NCBI GenBank assembly: GCA_937976305.1
Contig: CALJSB010000137.1
Span: forward strand, 1 to 39,123
Source of the DNA: an uncultured Acidimicrobiales bacterium
GTDB taxonomy: Bacteria; Actinomycetota; Acidimicrobiia; Acidimicrobiales; SZUA-35
Direction of reading: 5' to 3'
DNA length: 39,123 bases
This document shows, in pieces, positions 14,221 through 21,982 of this stretch; position 1 is the first letter of the stretch; each line of letters starts with the position of its first letter. The notes below the pieces were generated by a model. That model had not been told where the DNA came from. It was given only the letters and a program-made list of their open reading frames with translations, and made no database searches. The translations under genes and the position numbers were made by a program.

Positions 14221-14384
14221 ACATTGGGTCGGCTATCGCCTCCCGCTACTCGCGATTGGGTGTCACGCTCGAGCGGCTCCGTCCCTCCGCCGCCTTGCTG
14301 TCATATTGGGTCTGTTGTCGCAGACCGCTACTCGCGATTGGGTGTCAGGCTCGAGCGGCTCCGTCCCTCCGCCGACTTGCGTGC
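14221..14384. repeat. 82-bp tandem direct repeat, two copies
   Basis: Copies are 14221-14302 and 14303-14384, directly adjacent and differing at roughly ten positions. The core (for example CCGCTACTCGCGATTGGGTG at 14243 and 14325) is exactly shared. Each copy can fold a small GCGGC/GCCG(C) hairpin whose loop ends in CCCTCC (14273-14293 in copy 1). Confidence 0.85.
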
Positions 14385-14537
14385 CTGGCCAACATCCTCG
14401 TAGGGGTCAGGTAGCCCAACTCCAAGGAGTGAAGGGCAAGGGGTTGCCCGAGCGCCGCGACTTCTGAGCGAAGCGAACAGGAGCAAGCCGGGTGACGCCT
14501 TGCCCTGAACGGGCCTCGGGGCCAAGGACGCCGAGAC
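14385..14537. other. Gene-free GC-rich stretch between tandem repeat and mrp end
   Basis: No gene is supported here. GGGCAAGG (14434-14441) and CCTTGCCC (14498-14505) form a long-range inverted repeat, with the smaller GGGCAA/TTGCCC inside. GGGCC/GGGCC and ACTCCAAGGAGT palindromes flank it. It may serve as the 3' end of the mrp transcript on the minus strand, but there is no U-tract. Confidence 0.4.
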
Positions 14538-15710
14538 TTAGAGTCCGGCGGCGTCGAGGGCTTCTTCTACAGCGTCGAAGATGCGAGCCGTGCACCCGGC
14601 CATCTCGACCGGGGGAGAGATGTCCTCCACGATCCGGTTGGCAATGGAGCGAAACTCCTCGGCTGCCGGGCCCTCGCCGAGCGCGGCTGGGGTTCCGCTG
14701 TCGCCCCCGCTGGAGACCTCTGGCTCGATCGGGACCGACCCAATGAGCGGTACCCCGGCAAGGTTGGCGAGCTCCTGCCCACCGCCTGAGCCGAAGAGCT
14801 CGTAGCGGGTGCCGGCCTCGTTCACGAAGACGGACATGTTCTCGATCACTCCGGCAACGCGCACGTGCGATTTGCGGGCCATCGAGACGGCTCGGGCTGC
14901 CACCTTCTGTGCTCCTGTTGCCGGCGTCGTCACGACGATCATCTCTGCTCTCGGGAGCATCCGGGCCAGGCCCATGGCAACGTCACCTGTGCCCGGGGGC
15001 ATGTCGATGAGGACGTAGTCAAGGTCGTCGGCCCAGGCGACGTCTTCGAGGAAGTGTTGGACTGCTCGATTGAGCATCAGACCCCGCCACAGCAGTGCTG
15101 ACTCTTCGCCATCGACGAGAAAGCCCATCGAGATGACGTCGATTCGCCCGTCCCCAATCGGGACCGAGTTGGGGGTCATCAACTGGGAGTCGCCCTCGGC
15201 GACAGCTTCGATGCGTCCGTCGACCCCCAACATCCGCGGGACAGAAAATCCCCAGATGTCGGCATCGATCAAGCCCACGGCGTAACCCAGGTTGGCCAGT
15301 GCGGCAGCGAGGTTCACCGTGACTGACGATTTGCCGACACCGCCCTTGCCGGACGAGATGGCGAGGACTCGAGCCGTGGCCGGTATTGCAGTCGGGCCGG
15401 CGGATTCTGCCGCCACGGCACGAGCCCGACTCATGGTGGCTGCCTTTTCGTCTTTGCTCAGCTCGGTCCAGTCGATCTTGAGCTTGGTGACGCCGGGCAT
15501 CGACTCGATACGAGCCTTTGCATCGTTGCGGATCTGCGCCCGTAGCGGGCACCCCATCGTGGTGAGGGCAATGGTGATCGTGACGAGCCCGTCATCATCG
15601 ACGACGGCGCCCTTGGCCATGCCGAGATCGACGATGTCGCTTCCGAGCTCAGGGTCGATCACGCCCCTGAGCACCGCCATGATGTCGGCTGGATCGGGTC
15701 GATTGGTCAT
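14538..15710 (-). CDS. mrp: Mrp/ApbC-type Fe-S carrier ATPase with N-terminal DUF59 (MIP18-like) domain
   Basis: This 390-residue cytoplasmic protein has a MIP18/DUF59 domain at about 7-80 (IDPELGSDIVDLGM, TMGCP) and a Mrp P-loop domain with GKGGVGKS at 121-128, then DADIWGFSVPRMLG and DYVLIDMPPGTGD. Proteins of this type bind and transfer [4Fe-4S] clusters. The usual CxxC of the ATPase domain is not seen, so cluster binding by the canonical route is uncertain. ATG 15710 is preferred because GGAG lies 9 bases upstream and the DUF59 domain starts right after; the frame is open to 15860. It diverges from the A-type carrier gene, a functionally matching neighbour. Confidence 0.9.
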   Translation of the reverse strand: MTNRPDPADIMAVLRGVIDPELGSDIVDLGMAKGAVVDDDGLVTITIALTTMGCPLRAQIRNDAKARIESMPGVTKLKIDWTELSKDEKAATMSRARAVAAESAGPTAIPATARVLAISSGKGGVGKSSVTVNLAAALANLGYAVGLIDADIWGFSVPRMLGVDGRIEAVAEGDSQLMTPNSVPIGDGRIDVISMGFLVDGEESALLWRGLMLNRAVQHFLEDVAWADDLDYVLIDMPPGTGDVAMGLARMLPRAEMIVVTTPATGAQKVAARAVSMARKSHVRVAGVIENMSVFVNEAGTRYELFGSGGGQELANLAGVPLIGSVPIEPEVSSGGDSGTPAALGEGPAAEEFRSIANRIVEDISPPVEMAGCTARIFDAVEEALDAAGL

Positions 15711-15850
15711 CGAGATCTCCGGTCGTGGGTGATCCGCCCAGTCTAGAGACCGCTTGGAATGCTCAGAAACCGTCCGGCGTTGTACGATAGAGAAGACAGA
15801 CGGATGTGCAGACCGGCATATTCCGCTCGTTCGCTCCCAGGAGGTCCACT

Positions 15851-16174
15851 GTGATTGCACTCACCGATCAAGCTTCAGACAAGGTCAAGGAACTGCTCGA
15901 CCAAGAGGGCGACGAGTCACTTGCACTTCGCGTGGCCGTTCGTCCCGGCGGATGCTCAGGCTTCAGCTACGAGATGTTCTTCGACGGCGAACGGACCGAC
16001 GACGACATCACCAAGACCTACGGCGTCGGCGTTCACGTTGTCGTCGACCCAACGAGCGCCCAACTCCTTACCGGAGCAACGCTCGACTACAAAGACGGTC
16101 TGACCCAGGCTGGCTTCTCGATCGACAACCCCAACGCGCAGCGCACCTGCGGTTGCGGCCAGTCGTTCTCCTAA
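15851..16174 (+). CDS. erpA: A-type iron-sulfur cluster carrier (ErpA/HesB/IscA family)
   Basis: This 107-residue protein starts at GTG 15851 with AGGAGG at 15839-15844. The three cluster ligands are C35 (GGCSGFSY), C100 and C102 (CGCG) in the invariant C-terminal motif. Such proteins accept Fe-S clusters from the SUF scaffold and hand them to apo-proteins. It diverges from mrp, so two Fe-S trafficking proteins share one 140-base promoter region. ErpA versus IscA or SufA naming is not resolvable from the sequence. A TACGAT box at 15783-15788 could be its -10. Confidence 0.92.
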   Translation: MIALTDQASDKVKELLDQEGDESLALRVAVRPGGCSGFSYEMFFDGERTDDDITKTYGVGVHVVVDPTSAQLLTGATLDYKDGLTQAGFSIDNPNAQRTCGCGQSFS

Positions 16175-16208
16175 TCCACCGGCGCCCCTCTGGGCTGCCA
16201 CATCTCAT

Positions 16209-16241
16209 CGACCCGCTTGATGCAGCCGCGTCGGCGGGTCG
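16209..16241 (+). terminator. Hairpin downstream of the A-type carrier gene
   Basis: CGACCCGC (16209-16216) pairs with GCGGGTCG (16234-16241) over a 17-base loop, 35 bases after the stop. No U-tract follows. It is a possible transcript end between convergent genes. Confidence 0.35.
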
Positions 16242-16286
16242 TTGCGCGCTCAAGCGCAGGCTGCCGAGGTCAACCTCTGCCCTCGA

Positions 16287-17054
16287 TCAGGGCTGGGGCA
16301 CGGAGGCGCCTTGTTGACGCAGCACCGTGTAGGAGGACGTGAGCTCCTCGATCGCAGAGTGCTGATCGATTCGTCCGAGCGCAACGGTGGCGCTGAGAAG
16401 GTGACGTTGTAATCGTGCATACGAAGGGAGCAAGTCGTCGCGTGGGGCTCCGTAGCTCTCGAGCAGGTGTGCACTGATTGCTGGCCAGGTTGCCTGTTCG
16501 CGGTTCGTGAGCACTTCGTGCAGCGTGTCGGTCAGCCACGTGAACAGGGCCTGTTCGTGTTCTGTCGGAGGACGTTGGCCCGGCTCGTCGCCCGCACCAG
16601 CCAGGCGCGCTGGGGGTGGTGGGAGAGCGCTGTGTTGCGCTGTCGCTGTGGCCGTCGAGGAAACGGGCGGCCGCTCGTCTCTGAGATCGATCTCTGTCGG
16701 GCGCAACGAGGCTTGAAGGTTGTGGAGGTCGTTCATCCAGCGGTCAATCGATGAGGTGGTTGACCTGAACTGATTGGCCTCAGCTCTCCGCATCGACCGA
16801 CGGCGGACGCCGCCGCTTCGTCTTCCGAGAAGTGGGCTCGAGGCTCGATAGTCCGACCGTGCCGCTTCCTCATCTTTGATACAGCGGGCCCGGATGTCGG
16901 TGAGTTCGGCCAAGGCAAGGTCTGCGGCGGCCATCAACTCCCGTAGCTCAGCGGGCTCGAGCGCGACGTCCGGTCGACTCGTCAGTAGGCGTTGCTTGGC
17001 TTGAAAATCACGCATGACACGCTCAGACCGTGTCATGTAGTTGTGCGCCGCCAC
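16287..17054 (-). CDS. Hypothetical protein, helical, Arg-rich
   Basis: The family of this 255-residue protein is not recognised. GTG 17054 is chosen because AGGGGG lies about 7 bases upstream; ATG 17036 and 17015 are alternatives. The N-terminal 75 residues are predicted helical (ELRELMAAADLALAELTDIRARC), followed by a basic linker (RRSGGVRRRSMRR), a Pro/Ala/Thr-rich stretch (about 140-165) and a helical C-terminal half (ALFTWLTDTLHEVLTNRE). There is no signal peptide or membrane helix. The N-terminal part looks coiled-coil-like. It sits alone between the Fe-S carrier and the Tat lipoprotein gene. Confidence 0.6.
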   Translation of the reverse strand: MAAHNYMTRSERVMRDFQAKQRLLTSRPDVALEPAELRELMAAADLALAELTDIRARCIKDEEAARSDYRASSPLLGRRSGGVRRRSMRRAEANQFRSTTSSIDRWMNDLHNLQASLRPTEIDLRDERPPVSSTATATAQHSALPPPPARLAGAGDEPGQRPPTEHEQALFTWLTDTLHEVLTNREQATWPAISAHLLESYGAPRDDLLPSYARLQRHLLSATVALGRIDQHSAIEELTSSYTVLRQQGASVPQP

Positions 17055-17093
17055 AGCGTGCCCCCTGTCCAAGATCGTGCTGAAAAGCTGTCA

Positions 17094-17116
17094 AGACACT
17101 GTTCAAAACACTGTCT
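17094..17116. promoter_or_regulatory. CACTGT direct repeat / imperfect palindrome upstream of the hypothetical gene
   Basis: CACTGT occurs at 17097-17102 and 17109-17114, 12 bases apart, inside an imperfect palindrome AGACAcTGTt...aACAcTGTCT. On the minus strand TTGACA (17088-17093) lies nearby as a possible -35. The spacing of about one helical turn suggests an operator; no known regulator is matched. Confidence 0.3.
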
Positions 17117-17249
17117 GGTCAGTTTCCTATCAGACCCTCGATGTGGAGTCGTACTTCAACCTGAGAACCAACGATCTGAAGGGGGCAATGCCACGAACCG
17201 TGGTTGGGACGGTCGAGATCGAACACGGTGCGTGGATGCGTTTGCCTCC

Positions 17250-18164
17250 CTATGCGAGCGCGGTCAGAGCTTCCCGGAGTTCGTCGGTGTCAAAGAGGTT
17301 GTCGATGCGTTCAACAACGACACCCGACGCGTCAACGAGAAACAGAGCGGGCTCGAAGTCGAGGCCGAGCTCAGCCATCGAGGCTGCGGGGGTGAGGGCT
17401 GGGTCGAGCAGATTGAAGCTGACCTCGGCGCCGTTCGCATACACCTCGATGTGTGAGGCGGTGACCGACGGAAAGTCGGCGACCACATCGATCAACGTTT
17501 CCAGGACTGGGCCGCAATAGGCAGTGGCGCACAACGCTGGGGTCGACACAAGAATGGCCATCGGCTGTCCGCTGGAGAGTTCGTCGGCGACGGTGCGGGC
17601 ATGAAAGGGGCATGGTTCGGGCTGGCGAGAACAGATGGGATCCACGCCGGCGCTGTCAGCAAAGGTGGGTGTGATCAACCGCGGAAATGGCTCGCCCGGC
17701 AGCAGCACCATCGTCTCTTCCTCGGCAAACGCCTGGACCGGCATCGACACGGTGACACCGTCGATCTCGACGTCGAGGTCGAACACTCCGGGCTCGGGCA
17801 GCGTGGTGCGAAGGGCGTAGTAGCGCAGGATGTCGGCGTGTTCGTGGGGTTGGCCCTCGACGCCAGGCGCATGATCGTGTTCGACAAGACGGCCTGTGAG
17901 CTCCTGTTCGTCGATCACCTCTCCCTCGAACAAGACGCTGACCCTGGCGATCGCCCCGTCGTCTGTCGCAGGCCGACCTTCGGCCACCAGCCCAAAGGGC
18001 AGTCGCTGGGGGCGGCCGGCAACGATGACGCGTGACGGGCTGAAGAGGGCAACGAGCTGTGGAGGTGGGCCAGCGGTGCCACCACAACCAGCAAGGCCGA
18101 CCGCCGCGATACCCGCCGTCGTTGTGCGCAGGAACCACCTGCGGCTGAACGTCTTCGACCTCAC
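17250..18164 (-). CDS. Tat-exported thioredoxin-like lipoprotein
   Basis: This 304-residue protein starts at GTG 18164. The N-terminus has a twin-arginine motif (SRRWFLR) and a lipobox LAGC (about residues 24-27), so it is probably folded before export and anchored outside the cell. Residues 30-150 are beta-rich and contain a HDHAPGVEGQPHEH histidine-rich loop. Residues about 190-304 resemble a thioredoxin fold: MAILVSTPALCATAYCGPV (CX4C), a helix, then ALFLVDASGVVVERIDNLF and a final helix. Two further cysteines (ICSRQPEPC) precede it. The function may be disulfide or metal chemistry in the envelope. It is divergent to the [2Fe-2S] fusion gene with only 22 bases between start codons. Confidence 0.7.
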   Translation of the reverse strand: MRSKTFSRRWFLRTTTAGIAAVGLAGCGGTAGPPPQLVALFSPSRVIVAGRPQRLPFGLVAEGRPATDDGAIARVSVLFEGEVIDEQELTGRLVEHDHAPGVEGQPHEHADILRYYALRTTLPEPGVFDLDVEIDGVTVSMPVQAFAEEETMVLLPGEPFPRLITPTFADSAGVDPICSRQPEPCPFHARTVADELSSGQPMAILVSTPALCATAYCGPVLETLIDVVADFPSVTASHIEVYANGAEVSFNLLDPALTPAASMAELGLDFEPALFLVDASGVVVERIDNLFDTDELREALTALA

Positions 18165-18174
18165 ATCACGACCG

Positions 18175-18180
18175 TATCCT
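18175..18180 (+). promoter_or_regulatory. Candidate -10 box TATCCT for the [2Fe-2S] fusion gene
   Basis: TATCCT is followed by 6 bases and GTG 18187. The sequence is identical to the selA box and has the same leaderless spacing. Confidence 0.45.
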
Positions 18181-18186
18181 CACGGT

Positions 18187-19779
18187 GTGAACGATGGAGA
18201 GCGGCTGGTGTCCTTGCTCGTCGACGGCGAGGCTGTCGAGGTGATCGACAACGGCGACACGCTGCTTGGCGTCCTGCGCGATCAGCTCGGCCGCATGGGG
18301 GTCAAGGACGGCTGTTCGCCCCAGGGGCAGTGCGGTTGCTGCACGGTGCTCATCGACGGCCAGCCACGAGTTGCCTGCGTCACGCCAGCCCGGCGGGCCC
18401 GAGGCAAAGAGATCACCACCATCGAAGGACTCGACCCCACCCGATCAGATCGGTGGGCGCAATCGTTCTGCGACACCGGAGCTAGCCAGTGTGGTTTTTG
18501 CACCCCCGGCATTGTGCTGCGCCTGGATGCACTCGAGCGGAGGTGGTCGAACGACGACGAACCGAATCGGCGAGGTGATGCGCAATCAGGTGACGAGCGA
18601 GCAGCCGTCAACCAAGCCCTGCTTGCTCATCTGTGCCGGTGCACCGGTTGGCAAACCATCCACGAGGCGTGGGATGCGTTTCGTTCCGACGACTCGGGAC
18701 TCGACACCCATCGTGATCTGGCCGACGCCTCGGCCCGAGCGCAGCTCGAAGGTGGCCAGGCCCAACAGGTCGAGCCCTCGGTCGCGCTTGGTTTTGGCGG
18801 ATTCGCAGCAGACGCCGCGCCAGAAGGTGCCCTCATCGCGGTTGCCGACGGCGCCGATGGTTGGGTGGTGGGCCAGAGCGTGCACGAGGCCCGCATGCTC
18901 GCCGGCAAGGTGCAGGGCCGTCGCACCACGGCCGAACACACCTGGCCGCTCGAGGTCCCAGAGGGCAGTTGGGACGCGACGCTGCGCACCACGTGGGTCG
19001 AGCCCGCCTATCTCGAGACCGACGCGTCGTGGTGCGAACCAGGCGGACAACCGTCGACCCCGCTGGCCAACGGCGGGGCTTTTGGGGGCAAGGTCGCCTC
19101 ACCGCTTCCGGCGGTGGCGAAGCGCCTCGCTGAGGAGCATGGCCAACCCGTGTTGGCGCTCGCCAGCCGAGAAGACGCTGTACGGTTCGGGCCCAAGCGT
19201 CCGCCAGTTGCTGGTGGGGTCAATGCTGATGGTTCGGGCATCATCCGCGTGGTGAACACGCCGGGCATCGCCGATGCCATCGCTCTCGTGGCCCCCGGTA
19301 TCGAGGTCGAGACGGTTGCTGTTCCCGGGCCACTGACCTCGGCGGCGATTCGGGGTGCCGGCTGGGTCGAGGCTCTGGTGCTGCTCGCCGGAGCGATCGG
19401 CACCACCGAGATCACGACCCCGGCGGGAGCTACAGCAGAGGCAACGGTGAGTGAGGCTGGTATCTCGGTTCGGGTGTCGTGCGGGCGAGTTCTGGATGCC
19501 GTCACGCTTCGCTCCTACTGCATCGGGGCCGCCCACATGGCATGGTCCTGGCTCACCTCAGAAGCACTCATGGTGGACGACGAGGGTGAGGTGCACGACC
19601 TCACCGTTCGCAGCTTCGGGGTACTCCGAGCAGTTGATACGCCCCACATCGACGTTGTGATCGATGCCGCCGATGATCGCGAACCGGTCAACGGATCTGA
19701 CGCCGTGTTTGCCGCCGTTGCCGCAGCAGGCTGGTTGAGTGTGGACTGCCCGCAAGATTGGCCCACGAATCGATCGTGA
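18187..19779 (+). CDS. [2Fe-2S] small subunit fused to a shortened molybdenum-hydroxylase large-subunit-like region
   Basis: The protein has 530 residues from GTG 18187. Residues 1-150 are a standard xanthine-dehydrogenase/CO-dehydrogenase small subunit: plant-type cluster CSPQGQCGCC with a fourth cysteine in RVACVTPA, then the second cluster CGFC ... CRC. The remaining 380 residues are unlike the FAD subunit. They contain a large-subunit-like stretch (TTWVEPAYLETDASWCEP, then NGGAFGGKVASPLPAVAKRLAEEHGQPVLALASRED), followed by an Ala/Val-rich part that lacks the molybdopterin-binding tail and the catalytic glutamate motif. A complete large subunit is about 750 residues. It may be an electron-transfer or assembly protein rather than an enzyme. 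No other molybdenum gene is nearby. Confidence 0.72.
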   Translation: MNDGERLVSLLVDGEAVEVIDNGDTLLGVLRDQLGRMGVKDGCSPQGQCGCCTVLIDGQPRVACVTPARRARGKEITTIEGLDPTRSDRWAQSFCDTGASQCGFCTPGIVLRLDALERRWSNDDEPNRRGDAQSGDERAAVNQALLAHLCRCTGWQTIHEAWDAFRSDDSGLDTHRDLADASARAQLEGGQAQQVEPSVALGFGGFAADAAPEGALIAVADGADGWVVGQSVHEARMLAGKVQGRRTTAEHTWPLEVPEGSWDATLRTTWVEPAYLETDASWCEPGGQPSTPLANGGAFGGKVASPLPAVAKRLAEEHGQPVLALASREDAVRFGPKRPPVAGGVNADGSGIIRVVNTPGIADAIALVAPGIEVETVAVPGPLTSAAIRGAGWVEALVLLAGAIGTTEITTPAGATAEATVSEAGISVRVSCGRVLDAVTLRSYCIGAAHMAWSWLTSEALMVDDEGEVHDLTVRSFGVLRAVDTPHIDVVIDAADDREPVNGSDAVFAAVAAAGWLSVDCPQDWPTNRS

Positions 19780-19868
19780 CCTCTGCCAGACACCTAAGGT
19801 GATACCGCTCGGAGTCCCGAGTTTCTTCACCCTGCGCCATGCGGCGCAACGATCTAGGAGCGCACCTC

Positions 19869-20216
19869 ATGACGAAGCCCGTTGGCCCCTACACCCCGAT
19901 TGTTCGCGCCGGCGAGTGGCTCATCTGCTCGGGCCAAGTCGGGATTGCCGACGGCGCAATTGTTGAGGGTGGGCTCGAAGCTGAGCTGCGGCAGGCGCTT
20001 GCAAACATGGCCGGACTGCTCGAAGGCGAAGGCTCCTCGATGAATGCGGTCGTAAAGACGACGGTGTTCCTGACCGACATGGCTGACTACGCCGAGATGA
20101 ACACTGTTTACGTCGACGTGTTTGGCGATCACCGACCCGCTCGATCCGCTGTCGCCGTTGCCGAACTGCCGATTAACGCCCGCATTGAAGTCGAAGCCTG
20201 GGCCTACGTTGGCTGA
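19869..20216 (+). CDS. RidA family protein (2-iminobutanoate/2-iminopropanoate deaminase)
   Basis: This 115-residue protein starts at ATG 19869 with AGGAG at 19856-19860. RidA features: PVGPYTPIVRAGEWLICSGQVG at the front, the central NMAGLLEGEGSS and VFLTDM, and the C-terminal PARSAVAVAELP plus INARIEVEAWA with the active-site arginine. The family hydrolyses reactive imines formed by PLP enzymes. It acts in the cytoplasm, usually as a trimer. It is co-oriented with the fusion gene upstream, 89 bases away. Confidence 0.92.
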   Translation: MTKPVGPYTPIVRAGEWLICSGQVGIADGAIVEGGLEAELRQALANMAGLLEGEGSSMNAVVKTTVFLTDMADYAEMNTVYVDVFGDHRPARSAVAVAELPINARIEVEAWAYVG

Positions 20217-20247
20217 CCTCGACGAGTCGCAACCTTCCGACGTCTGA

Positions 20248-20253
20248 TACAAC
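20248..20253 (+). promoter_or_regulatory. Candidate extended -10 (TGA-TACAAC) for the 52-residue protein
   Basis: TACAAC is preceded by TGA and followed by 7 bases before GTG 20261. Confidence 0.3.
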
Positions 20254-20260
20254 TGAGCCC

Positions 20261-20419
20261 GTGATTGGACCCATCCTCATCGTCATTGCGATCCTCGTCG
20301 TCATTCCCGTCGGGTTCTTGATGAGCACGACGGTGGCAGCGGCCGTGATCGGACACTTGCTCAAGACGAACTCAGAAGCGGAGCATGCCGACTCAGAGCT
20401 GCTCGAGGTGTCTGACTGA
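20261..20419 (+). CDS. Small single-helix membrane protein (52 residues)
   Basis: This small gene lies between RidA and serS. It begins GTG ATT GGA CCC ATC and ends TCT GAC TGA. The protein has one strongly hydrophobic helix at about 2-30 (IGPILIVIAILVVIPVGFLM, then STTVAAAVIGHLL) and an acidic tail (NSEAEHADSELLEVSD). Codon use (GTC, ATC, CTC endings) fits the neighbours and supports real coding. There is no ribosome-binding site, but a -10-like box is in the leaderless position. The role is unknown; size and topology suggest a membrane-complex accessory subunit. Confidence 0.65.
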   Translation: MIGPILIVIAILVVIPVGFLMSTTVAAAVIGHLLKTNSEAEHADSELLEVSD

Positions 20420-20489
20420 GCCTCCAGTTGGTTTGCAAGCCGGTGATGGCTCACGAGAAATGGTGGGCACTGCCAAGCGGGATCGACGC

Positions 20490-20495
20490 TAGTTT
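20490..20495 (+). promoter_or_regulatory. Candidate -10 box TAGTTT for serS
   Basis: TAGTTT is followed by 6 bases and then GTG 20502; there is no ribosome-binding site. No T-box leader is possible with this spacing. Confidence 0.4.
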
Positions 20496-20501
20496 TGCTC
20501 C

Positions 20502-21773
20502 GTGATCGACCTCCGCCGCTTGAACGAAGATGCCGACTATCGGGCCGGTGCCATTCGAAAGGGCGCCGAGCCTTCTGTGATTGATGCCGTGCTCGAGGCC
20601 GAATCGGCTCGTCGCACGCAGATGACGGCAGTCGAAGATGCCCGAGCTGCGGCCAACGCCGCATCAAAAGAGATCGGACGGGCTGATCCCGACGAACGGC
20701 AGGCCAAGATCGAAGCTGCGGGTTCGCTCAAGGCTGCACTCGGCGAACTCGAAGAGGGCCTTGCGGCAGAGCAGGCCAAGGTCGACGAGCTCGTGCTCGG
20801 TCTGCCCAATCCGGCCCACGAGACCGTTCCGGATGGCGGAGAAGATGCGTTCCGTGTCGAGCTTGAGGTCGGCGAGCGAACGCCCGAACCGGTGCTTGAC
20901 CATGCGGCGATTGGTGAGAAGCTCGGCATTGTTGACACCGAGCGCGCGGTGCGTATGTCGGGCAGCCGATTCGCCTACGTCTTGGGCGATGCCGTGCGGC
21001 TCCAGTTCGCACTCGTGCAGTACGCGATGTCGAAGCTGCTCGGGCACGGCTTCATTCCCGCTGTCGTGCCGGTGCTCGTGCGCGAAGAGATGATGGTCGA
21101 TGCCGGGTTCTTCCCAACCGACCGCGACCAGGTCTACGAGCTCGAGAAAGACGAGCTGTTTCTCGTTGGTACCTCTGAGGTAGGGCTCGCCGGCATCCAT
21201 CGGGGTGAACGCCTCGATGAGGCTGATCTCCCTCGCCGCTATGTCGGGTACTCGAGCTGCTTCCGCCGAGAAGCCGGCACCTACGGCAAAGACACCTCAG
21301 GGCTGTTTCGATTGCACCAGTTCGACAAGGTCGAAATGTTCTCCTACACCCACCCGGACGCGTCGTGGGACGAGCTCGAGGTGCTTCGAACACTCGAAGA
21401 AGAGATCTTCACCGAGCTCGAGATTCCGTTTCGGGTGATCACGGTGGCTGCCGGCGATCTTGGAAACGCAGCGGCGAAGAAGTACGACATCGAGGCGTGG
21501 ATCCCCAGCCAGCAGACCTATCGGGAAGTCACGAGCTGCTCGAACTACACCGACTATTCGGCGCGGCGCATGGGCACGAGGGTCAAGACTGACTCGGGTA
21601 CCACAGTGCTGCACACGCTCAACGGCACTGCGGTCGCCATCGGCCGCACGTTGCTTTCGATCTTTGAGAACCACCAACTCGACGATGGCACGGTGGCCGT
21701 ACCCGCCGTTCTACGGCCGTTCTGCGGCGGTCTCGAGGTGCTCGGTTCGGTGCATCCAGACACAAGCGCCTAG
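20502..21773 (+). CDS. serS: Seryl-tRNA synthetase
   Basis: This 423-residue class II synthetase has an N-terminal coiled-coil arm (about 25-100, ESARRTQMTAVEDARAAANAA) that holds the long variable arm of tRNA-Ser. Motif 2 is GYSSCFRREAGTYGKDTSGLFR, followed by HQFDKVEMF; motif 3 is GTAVAIGRTLLSIFENHQ near the end. The same enzyme charges tRNA-Sec with serine, the first step of the selenocysteine pathway encoded by selA, selB and selC in this window. It starts at GTG 20502 and is probably leaderless. The length is typical. Confidence 0.97.
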   Translation: MIDLRRLNEDADYRAGAIRKGAEPSVIDAVLEAESARRTQMTAVEDARAAANAASKEIGRADPDERQAKIEAAGSLKAALGELEEGLAAEQAKVDELVLGLPNPAHETVPDGGEDAFRVELEVGERTPEPVLDHAAIGEKLGIVDTERAVRMSGSRFAYVLGDAVRLQFALVQYAMSKLLGHGFIPAVVPVLVREEMMVDAGFFPTDRDQVYELEKDELFLVGTSEVGLAGIHRGERLDEADLPRRYVGYSSCFRREAGTYGKDTSGLFRLHQFDKVEMFSYTHPDASWDELEVLRTLEEEIFTELEIPFRVITVAAGDLGNAAAKKYDIEAWIPSQQTYREVTSCSNYTDYSARRMGTRVKTDSGTTVLHTLNGTAVAIGRTLLSIFENHQLDDGTVAVPAVLRPFCGGLEVLGSVHPDTSA

Positions 21774-21982
21774 ACACCCGCGAGCCCCGGAGCCAGCCAA
21801 CCCCCCCCTGATAGGGGTAGTTCTTTCGCCCTGTGGGTATGAGTCCGACGGCGGCTTCCACTCGGCGAGAACTGTTCTACGATTTCAAACATTCGGGCCG
21901 GGGACTGCCGATTGGTTGGTTCTCAGACTGATGCAAAAGGACGTCAATGGTGCCGTCCCTGAACAACAAGTGAGACCGACCC

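Noticed and set aside
13863..14222. 119-codon open frame on the minus strand across the hairpin cluster
   Set aside because: The frame is made by the stems and C-rich loops, the protein is repetitive and Arg/Pro/Ser-rich, and no ribosome-binding site or known domain is seen; the RNA structures explain the sequence better.
14221..14384. CRISPR-like repeats
   Set aside because: There are only two adjacent copies with no spacers and no cas genes.
21801..21828. Intrinsic terminator after serS (CCCC-tgata-GGGG then TAGTTCTTT)
   Set aside because: The stem is only 4 bp and the U-tract is interrupted; it may help termination but is not strong enough to call.
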